Source of the DNA: Marinilabiliales bacterium | GTDB lineage: Bacteria; Bacteroidota; Bacteroidia; Bacteroidales; DTU049 | Direction: 5' to 3' | DNA: 38,168 nt | Assembly (NCBI GenBank): GCA_002869435.1 | Contig: PKSX01000186.1 | Location: forward strand, 1 to 38,168 | Made by a program: the position numbers and the translations under genes | Part shown: piece by piece, positions 33,067 to 38,168 of the stretch | Numbering within the stretch: the first letter of the stretch is position 1 | Layout: every line of letters starts with the position of its first letter | The notes under the pieces: generated by a model | The model's database searches: none | Seen by the model: only the letters and a program-made list of their open reading frames with translations | What the model was told of the DNA's origin: nothing

Positions 33067-34917
33067 ATGAAAAAATCACTATTTGTTTTATTGTTTTCAC
33101 TTTTTTCCTTTATTGTTACAGCACAACAGGACACATCATATGTGTATGGTTCTATCTACTCAGATGAAACATGGCATGGAGTAGTGTATGTGACTTCATC
33201 TGTTGCAGTTGAAACCGGAGCAACTTTAACCATTAAACCCGGAACTGTTATTCATTTTAAATATAACAGAGATTATATGGATTTATCAGGTAAGGCTGGA
33301 TTACTTGTAATGGGAAATCTACAGGCAATTGGAACCCCAGACAGTATGATTTGGTTTACTTCTGCACATCCTTCTCCAATAAATGGTGACTGGGCGGGGA
33401 TTGAGATATCAAACAGTACAGGCAGTGAATTCAAATACTGCATAATTGAATTTGCTGAGCTTGGAATAGGCCAATACTTTAGTTCAGTAGATATTACTCA
33501 TTCTATTGTTCGGTGGAATAACAGTGAGGGAATTTATGGTGAAAATTCAACTGCTGCTGTTTTTGAGTATAATAGATTATATGAAAATGCTTATCATGAA
33601 ATAGCTTTAGAAAATAATAATACCAATATTCTAATACAATATAATGAATTTGGACCACAAAACAGAGCCATCAACTTTCAATCTTCTGGTGGTACAGTCA
33701 AACACAATTATATTCATGATTATTCCGACAATCCGGTTATAGCAGTAACCGGAGATCCGGGAACAGGATTGCCATGCGTTATTGCAGACAGTAATTTATT
33801 AATGAATTGTGACATCCCAATTTTTTTAGGAGAGCCTATTGGCGTATTAGATACAAGTAATGGAAATGATTATTTCGGAACTTTTGTAACACCACCTATA
33901 TTTGATTTCCCGGACACAATTACACATGCTCTGCCATACTGTCCGGGCGACACTATTGATCAGTATCCCTATGTTTATGATAGTTTAGATTATACACGCC
34001 ATATGCTGCGCAGATATGGAAAAGGTTTAGGTTTTGGATGGGCCATGTGTGTTGCTGATGGATTTGTTTGGAAACTTGATACTGATTCCCTATACAGAAT
34101 TGACACTTTAACAGGAAATCATATTTCATATAAAAACAGCCCAATTATTGGTGGACCAGGTGGTTTATGCTTCGATGGCATGTATTTTTGGGCATACGAC
34201 AGGGATACTGAACATGATATTTCAAAGTTTGAAATATCAGGTGATTCTGTACATGTATTAACAAACTTTCTGGCTCCTGAAGCATCCGTTGACAGAGCTC
34301 TGGGGTTGACTACAGATAGTGTTTATCTTTACCAGGCTTCTGTACAACTACCAATGATCTACAAATTTGACATGGCCGGAAATATAATCGACACTATTCA
34401 TTTGAGTCAGTATTTTGCAGATCTGGTGGTTTGGGATGGAAGTGGGTTCATAGGTACCGGAGGAGAACTGGGATGGGGTAAATGGGATCCCGCCGGACAA
34501 TACATGGGCAGTGCTTTTCAGGTAGCAAATGGCTGCTGGGCTATGGACTTTGACGGACAATATGTTTGGTCTCATCATAAAACCTGTGAAATGTGGAATG
34601 ATGCAAAGATCTTCAAAACCAAAATTCTGAATTTTTCTGCCACCTCAATTAATGAAAATCAAGGTCAACCTTCCTCTTCAGAAATCTCAATCTATCCAAA
34701 CCCAACAAATGATTATTTACAGATTGAAATTGAAGAAAACGGAATCTCAAAAGCCAGAATTTTCAATCTTGAAGGAAAACTTTTCATCCAGGAATCATTC
34801 TTTAATGCTGAAAAAACAATCAAAATTAAAACTGCTACTTTAACACCGGGCAACTATATCTTGGAAATCACTGACATAGAGGGGAACAGGCATCACGGAA
34901 AATTCATCAAAGAATAG
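33067..34917 (+). CDS. Secreted beta-helix / propeller-like protein with T9SS sorting domain
   Basis: The 616-residue exported protein has a signal peptide (1-19, ending TAQ). Residues about 50-235 form a right-handed parallel beta-helix-like region with a succession of short strands and Asn-rich turns (for example YNRLYENAYHEIALENNNTNILIQYNEFG). Residues about 310-540 have repeated FDGxYFW/VWxLD-type strands reminiscent of a beta-propeller. The last ~70 residues (SIYPNPTNDYLQIEIEENG onward) are a type-A T9SS sorting domain. There are no catalytic residues that I can name; a role in glycan binding, polysaccharide cleavage or adhesion is possible. It is separated from the subtilisin gene by a terminator, so it is probably a separate unit. 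Confidence 0.85.
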   Translation: MKKSLFVLLFSLFSFIVTAQQDTSYVYGSIYSDETWHGVVYVTSSVAVETGATLTIKPGTVIHFKYNRDYMDLSGKAGLLVMGNLQAIGTPDSMIWFTSAHPSPINGDWAGIEISNSTGSEFKYCIIEFAELGIGQYFSSVDITHSIVRWNNSEGIYGENSTAAVFEYNRLYENAYHEIALENNNTNILIQYNEFGPQNRAINFQSSGGTVKHNYIHDYSDNPVIAVTGDPGTGLPCVIADSNLLMNCDIPIFLGEPIGVLDTSNGNDYFGTFVTPPIFDFPDTITHALPYCPGDTIDQYPYVYDSLDYTRHMLRRYGKGLGFGWAMCVADGFVWKLDTDSLYRIDTLTGNHISYKNSPIIGGPGGLCFDGMYFWAYDRDTEHDISKFEISGDSVHVLTNFLAPEASVDRALGLTTDSVYLYQASVQLPMIYKFDMAGNIIDTIHLSQYFADLVVWDGSGFIGTGGELGWGKWDPAGQYMGSAFQVANGCWAMDFDGQYVWSHHKTCEMWNDAKIFKTKILNFSATSINENQGQPSSSEISIYPNPTNDYLQIEIEENGISKARIFNLEGKLFIQESFFNAEKTIKIKTATLTPGNYILEITDIEGNRHHGKFIKE

Positions 34918-34986
34918 TAACTCCACTTTATTTTAGCAAACAGTTGTTTATTTCACACGTTTTTACATCTATTTTCCTGTCAATAA

Positions 34987-35016
34987 AAAATCCCGGAAGC
35001 AAACTCCCGGGATTCA
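34987..35016 (-). terminator. Terminator of the minus-strand lipoprotein gene (possibly bidirectional)
   Basis: AATCCCGG (34989-34996) pairs with CCGGGATT (35007-35014) around a 10-nt loop. On the minus strand the stem is followed by a T-run (TTTTTT ending near 34985). T-rich sequence also follows on the plus strand after a short gap, so it may also serve the beta-helix gene. Confidence 0.75.
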
Positions 35017-35033
35017 CAGAAATATTTTTGTTT

Positions 35034-35759
35034 TTATAATGCGTTCAGAACATCAATATCAGCTTGTCCAAAACCGCCATTATCTGTAATTTTCCAAATG
35101 ATGGTTTGAATGGTTCCAAAATCAGCTGGATCAATGTATGATTTCGAATCGAGAATATTACATACGGTTTGAAAATCAGGATTTGCCGTTATGATACCAA
35201 TCTTATAGGGATCATCAGGTGCAGCTACACCTCTGTGTGCATTGCAGCAAAACATTACCAGGTGAATATCTTTAGTGCTGTTTGCCGGAATTGGAATATT
35301 TACGGTTTTAACCAGAATGCCATGCTGACTTGAAGGATCATGATCTGCTTCGTGGCATATAGTACCTTTTGGCAGAGTAACAATAATTTCCTGGTTAGTT
35401 GTATTTTCAAGTGTGAAATACAAGTTTACATAAGATCCCCAGCCATAGGTTTCATAAGTTTTATCAGATACAGGCTGATAATTTGCCAGATATTTCTCTT
35501 TGTCATATCCTTCAGGCGGAGGCACATACGAAGGCGCATTTCCATGCACGAAACCAACAATATCAATACCCTGTGGGAATGAATATAATTCACCTGCAGG
35601 AATTCCCGGATTATCACCTAAACCATTCGTGTAATAATCACTGCTATAGCTAACGTGATTATCTACCGGATCAAAAGTTTGAAATACCGGATTATCGCTT
35701 GTACATGATCCAAGAAGAACCATTACAGCTAAGCTGAAAACGTAAATAATTGATTTCAT
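35034..35759 (-). CDS. Lipoprotein of unknown function
   Basis: The 241-residue protein has a lipoprotein signal with lipobox LLGSC, so Cys19 would be lipidated. I choose the ATG at 35759 since it begins the signal peptide; an in-frame TTG at 35786 would add residues of no signal character. The mature part holds a beta-rich domain with LPKGTICHEADHDPSSQHGILV, then a paired-Cys strand MFCCNAHRG, and a C-terminal helix after IITANPDFQTVCNILDSK, ending with WKITDNGGFGQADI. I recognise no named family, but the order strand, Cys-His-rich strand, helix, W-x-I/V-T-D is reminiscent of surface domains in several phyla. It may bind metal or form an internal bond. Surface or periplasmic location is undecided. 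Confidence 0.78.
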   Translation of the reverse strand: MKSIIYVFSLAVMVLLGSCTSDNPVFQTFDPVDNHVSYSSDYYTNGLGDNPGIPAGELYSFPQGIDIVGFVHGNAPSYVPPPEGYDKEKYLANYQPVSDKTYETYGWGSYVNLYFTLENTTNQEIIVTLPKGTICHEADHDPSSQHGILVKTVNIPIPANSTKDIHLVMFCCNAHRGVAAPDDPYKIGIITANPDFQTVCNILDSKSYIDPADFGTIQTIIWKITDNGGFGQADIDVLNAL

Positions 35760-35902
35760 GAGCCTTATTTTGAGTGCAATATACAATATTTAATGTGCGA
35801 ATGCAAATTTATTTAAACAACCTACATGTATAAGGTATAAAAACGCACTTTGTCAACAGGGAAAACTTTCTCTGCCATGCCTCCTGATTCAAAAATATCT
35901 TC

Positions 35903-35945
35903 ATAAAACAAAAAAGCTCCTGCAGAAAAATCTGCAAGGAGCTTT
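35903..35945 (-). terminator. Terminator of the small T9SS-domain gene
   Basis: AAAGCTCCT (35913-35921) pairs with AGGAGCTTT (35937-35945), extended by GCAG with CTGC and one bulged A, around a 6-nt loop. On the minus strand it is followed by a T-run with one interruption. It lies 40 nt after the stop of the 35986-36423 gene. Confidence 0.8.
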
Positions 35946-35985
35946 GAGTTATAGCGGGTTATGCAAAAACTAGCTGTATAGTATA

Positions 35986-36423
35986 TTATTTGATGAAATC
36001 GATTTTGTCAATTTCTTTTGAATTTATAATGGCCAGAACATAAATTCCGGGGTCAAAACCACTGACATCAATGGTTTCTTCACTGTATTCGGCTATTTTT
36101 GTAAATACAACCTGACCAACACTATTATACACAATAAGTTCATCACCGGGGTTAATACCTGTAACTTTCATTGAGTACATACAAGGGTTAGGATAAGCTT
36201 TAATTTCTCTTGGCTCGGGATCATCTACGGGTGTAGGTGCCACAAATTGATAGGTCTGTTCAACCTGCTGCTTTGAAGTATCATTTACAGAAAAAGTTCT
36301 GTGCATTTTTAAAATATCGATAGCCATATTCAGTTCATTTTTAAACTGTGGCTCATTTTCTGCCGAAACAAACATTGAGCTTGCGAACAAAAGGACAAAG
36401 AATAAAATACCAGCGCGTTTCAT
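35986..36423 (-). CDS. Minimal T9SS cargo: signal peptide, short linker and sorting domain only
   Basis: The 145-residue protein has a signal peptide (1-21, ending VSA), a helical and linker part of about 50 residues (NEPQFKNELNMAIDILKMHRTF ... TPVDDPEPREI) and a type-A T9SS sorting domain (AYPNPCMYSMKVTGINPGDELIVYNSVGQVVF to GIYVLAIINSKEIDKIDFIK). There is no space for an enzyme domain. The reading frame is intact, starts with a proper signal peptide and has its own terminator, so it is unlikely to be a remnant of a larger cargo. It may be a peptide-sized surface component, a regulator or a decoy substrate. A Cys directly follows the YPNP motif, which is unusual. Confidence 0.82.
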   Translation of the reverse strand: MKRAGILFFVLLFASSMFVSAENEPQFKNELNMAIDILKMHRTFSVNDTSKQQVEQTYQFVAPTPVDDPEPREIKAYPNPCMYSMKVTGINPGDELIVYNSVGQVVFTKIAEYSEETIDVSGFDPGIYVLAIINSKEIDKIDFIK

Positions 36424-36743
36424 GATTATTGTTTTTTGGGGTTTGTGTAGTAAAGATGCAAAGACAAGAGGGGTAAAAACAAGTAGAATCGACCATTATC
36501 CCGACAATAACTTCATATACCCAACTGTCTGACTATGAATGGGTCATAGCAATAAAACTTAGGTTCATCCCGTTGATTTTCATTTGTAGTGTGTCCAGGC
36601 CTGTTTGTAGATAATAACCTATGATTTCACGAGCAAATGAAAGAAAATGCATATGTTCAGATTTTGGTCATAAAAAAGAGATATTACATCTTTAATTGCA
36701 TATTTTCGTGAATAAATAGTATATTTGAAATAAAAATAAAGCC
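36424..36743. other. 320-bp divergent intergenic region
   Basis: Apart from the promoter for the plus-strand gene at its right end I see no gene, RNA fold, repeat or clear hairpin here. On the minus strand TGTCTTTG (about 36457-36464) is a one-mismatch -7 box that could serve the small T9SS-domain gene. Confidence 0.5.
36696..36727 (+). promoter_or_regulatory. Promoter TTG-N21-TATATTTG for the barrel-sod pair
   Basis: TTG at 36696-36698 and TATATTTG at 36720-36727 are 21 nt apart. The predicted start at about 36734 leaves a leader of about 10 nt before the ATG at 36744. Confidence 0.6.
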
Positions 36744-37355
36744 ATGAAATATTTATCATTTGCAGTGCTGATTTTAATCTCATTCATAAGTTTCGGACAG
36801 GAAACTTCTTCAACTGAACCTGTTACGGGTCTAAGAATGGGATTTCACCTTGGGGTGAACAGCAGTCGTTTTCAAACAGAAATAGACAGCACTGATATCA
36901 GTGCAAGAATTGGATGGCAGGCAGGAGCCATGCTTCGCTATGGCAACCGGTTTTTCGTGCAGGGAAAACTAAACCTGGGACAAACCACCACAGAAATGGT
37001 TACCCCCGATACCGCATTGATAAATATTGAATCAAAATTGCAGCGATCATTCATCACCATTCCGGTCACAATGGGGTATAAAATATTCCAGAGTCCCGAC
37101 GGAACCAGCTCCTTCCATATTTCAGGCGGAATTGAAGGCATGGCCATTCTGAAAACCAAGATTGACGAAAACCTTTTCTATTTCACAGCCGATGATTTTG
37201 AACCCTTTTCATGGGCTGCTGTTGGCTATTTAGGAGCCGACCTTTGGGTGGTACGTTTGGACCTCGGGCTGCATTACGGCTTAACACCCATGCTTCAGGG
37301 AGATGAATCATCGAAAAATGTTATGGGAACCTTTAACATTGGTATAATCTTTTAA
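36744..37355 (+). CDS. Outer-membrane beta-barrel protein (PorT-family-like)
   Basis: The 203-residue protein has a signal peptide (about 1-19, ending GQE) and then alternating amphipathic strands with short turns, closing with a C-terminal strand that ends in Phe (MGTFNIGIIF), the usual outer-membrane barrel signal. The size suggests an eight-stranded barrel. It starts with GLRMGFHLGVNSSRF, a common opening of Bacteroidota PorT-like barrels (outer membrane beta-barrel domain). The function is unknown; this broad family also includes non-T9SS members. It precedes the superoxide dismutase gene by 12 nt and probably shares its mRNA. Confidence 0.83.
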   Translation: MKYLSFAVLILISFISFGQETSSTEPVTGLRMGFHLGVNSSRFQTEIDSTDISARIGWQAGAMLRYGNRFFVQGKLNLGQTTTEMVTPDTALINIESKLQRSFITIPVTMGYKIFQSPDGTSSFHISGGIEGMAILKTKIDENLFYFTADDFEPFSWAAVGYLGADLWVVRLDLGLHYGLTPMLQGDESSKNVMGTFNIGIIF

Positions 37356-37367
37356 AAAATCAAGATC

Positions 37368-37943
37368 ATGAAATTTGAATTACCCGCATTACCGTTTGAA
37401 AAAAACGCACTTGAGCCTTATATTTCAGCAGAAACCCTGGATTTTCATTATGGGAAACACCATCAGGCTTATGTAAATAACCTGAATAACCTGCTGCCCG
37501 GTTCTGCTTTTGAAAATGCTTCGTCACTGGAAGAGATCATAATGAAAGCTGACGGTGGTATTTTCAATAATGCTGCACAAGTGTGGAATCACACCTTTTA
37601 CTGGGAAAGTCTGGGTGCAAAAGGCACCGGCCCCACCGGAGCACTTGCCGATGCCATAAACCGCGATTTTGGATCATTTCTGAATTTCAGGGATGAATTT
37701 ACCAAAGCTTCTCTTACTCTTTTCGGAAGCGGCTGGGCCTGGCTGAGCAAGGATGCAGAAGGAAAACTTCACATTACCCAGGAAAGCAATGCCGGCAACC
37801 CCATGACCAAAGGCCTTACCCCAATTCTCACCTGCGATGTGTGGGAACATGCCTATTATGTTGATAAAAGAAATGCACGCCCTTCGTACGTTAACGATTT
37901 CTGGAAGATTATTAACTGGGAAGCGGTGAGTGCAAGATATTAA
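37368..37943 (+). CDS. sodB: Superoxide dismutase, Fe/Mn family (Fe-type features)
   Basis: The 191-residue enzyme converts superoxide to hydrogen peroxide and oxygen in the cytoplasm. The four metal ligands are His27 (DFHYGKHH), His75 (QVWNHTFYW), Asp157 and His161 (DVWEHAYY). Gln71, in AAQVWNHTFYW, is the active-site Gln in the position typical of Fe-type enzymes, so I call it Fe-type, although cambialistic activity is known in Bacteroidota. There is no signal peptide. It follows the barrel gene after 12 nt and ends in a strong terminator. Confidence 0.95.
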   Translation: MKFELPALPFEKNALEPYISAETLDFHYGKHHQAYVNNLNNLLPGSAFENASSLEEIIMKADGGIFNNAAQVWNHTFYWESLGAKGTGPTGALADAINRDFGSFLNFRDEFTKASLTLFGSGWAWLSKDAEGKLHITQESNAGNPMTKGLTPILTCDVWEHAYYVDKRNARPSYVNDFWKIINWEAVSARY

Positions 37944-37963
37944 CATCTGAAACATATTTTCTG

Positions 37964-37989
37964 AAGGGCGTTTATTACGCCCTTTTTTT
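37964..37989 (+). terminator. Rho-independent terminator after sod
   Basis: AAGGGCG (37964-37970) pairs with CGCCCTT (37978-37984), with a 7-nt loop and a run of seven T that starts within the stem. It ends the barrel-sod transcript just before the convergent gene. Confidence 0.88.
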
Positions 37990-37994
37990 GTGAA

Positions 37995-38168
37995 TTACTC
38001 TTTCCCAAAAACCTTCCATACCACCCCGGCACTTATGCTCCAGCGTTCGTTGCCCAGCGGATAGTAATTATCGTCCATATCCACCGGTTTTGCCCACAGA
38101 TCCTGATCCGGGAATGTATAGAAAAGAGATTTTGACCATTTCAGGTACAGGTCGTACTTCCCTATATG
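37995..38168 (-). CDS. C-terminal end of an outer-membrane protein (5' part outside window)
   Basis: The minus-strand frame runs from the right edge of the window to a TAA stop at 37995-37997, giving 57 residues. It has strand-like alternation (KYDLYLKWSKSLFYTF, then RWSISAGVVWKVF) with a polar Asp/Asn-rich turn between them, and an aromatic-ending final strand near the C-terminus, as in beta-barrel outer-membrane proteins. It is convergent with sod. The family cannot be named from this fragment. Confidence 0.7.
   Translation of the reverse strand, partial: HIGKYDLYLKWSKSLFYTFPDQDLWAKPVDMDDNYYPLGNERWSISAGVVWKVFGKE

Noticed and set aside
21116..36423. Genomic island or prophage carrying the T9SS cargos
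   Set aside because: No integrase, tRNA-end duplication, IS element or phage gene is visible; housekeeping-like genes are interspersed with the cargos.

Overview
The window is a stretch of chromosome from a member of the Bacteroidota. The evidence is a ~288-residue RpoD without region 1.1, promoters of the TTTG-N(19-21)-TAnnTTTG type, an absence of clear Shine-Dalgarno sequences, several cargo proteins ending in type IX secretion (T9SS) type-A C-terminal domains, the surE / small membrane protein / lpxB order, and DUF4294, SpoIID/LytB and S23-like four-helix-bundle genes. Codon and base usage looks even, at moderate-to-low GC. I cannot place the genus.

Layout. (1) 1-5884, plus strand: end of a coiled-coil protein, surE, a small membrane protein, lpxB, a SpoIID/LytB protein and a ComEC-type membrane protein, closely packed. 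(2) 5885-7226: an intergenic patch with several repeat types, an unknown membrane-anchored protein, then tRNA-Leu(UAG) with its own -7 box and terminator. (3) 7227-10488: the protein quality-control operon tig-clpP-clpX. (4) 10531-13966: a DUF4294 protein, a four-helix-bundle gene enclosed by 7-bp-periodic inverted repeats, then the minus-strand operon dapF-GNAT-mltG. (5) 14106-21031: an unknown anchored protein divergent from an HtrA/Deg protease, rpoD with a strong promoter and a PsiE-family gene, a flippase, and hisS. (6) 21116-36423: an accessory, surface-directed region with five T9SS-type cargo proteins (M1 peptidase, GH18-like protein, a 1444-residue subtilisin with tandem PKD/Ig-like repeats, a beta-helix protein, and a tiny protein that is almost only a sorting domain). 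Interspersed are a UDP-galactopyranose-mutase-like flavoprotein, a YqeY protein, a DUF2061 protein and a lipoprotein. (7) 36744-38168: an outer-membrane beta-barrel and Fe-type superoxide dismutase as a likely pair, then the end of a convergent outer-membrane protein gene.

How the genes work together. Housekeeping genes cover envelope biogenesis (lpxB, mltG, dapF), protein quality control (tig, clpP, clpX, htrA), translation (hisS, tRNA-Leu) and transcription (rpoD). The T9SS cargos would be exported and either attached to the cell surface or released, to degrade proteins and glycans or to adhere. No T9SS machinery gene is in the window.

What stands out. No phage, IS element, CRISPR array or defence island is visible. 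The most unusual signals are non-coding. Degenerate repeats with an exact 7-bp period begin just after stop codons at several unrelated loci, and one such repeat forms inverted flanks around the four-helix-bundle gene, resembling a 23S rRNA intervening sequence that sits outside an rRNA gene. Several promoters place the start codon within ~5-10 nt of the -7 box, implying leaderless or near-leaderless mRNAs. A cluster of three palindromes lies upstream of htrA.
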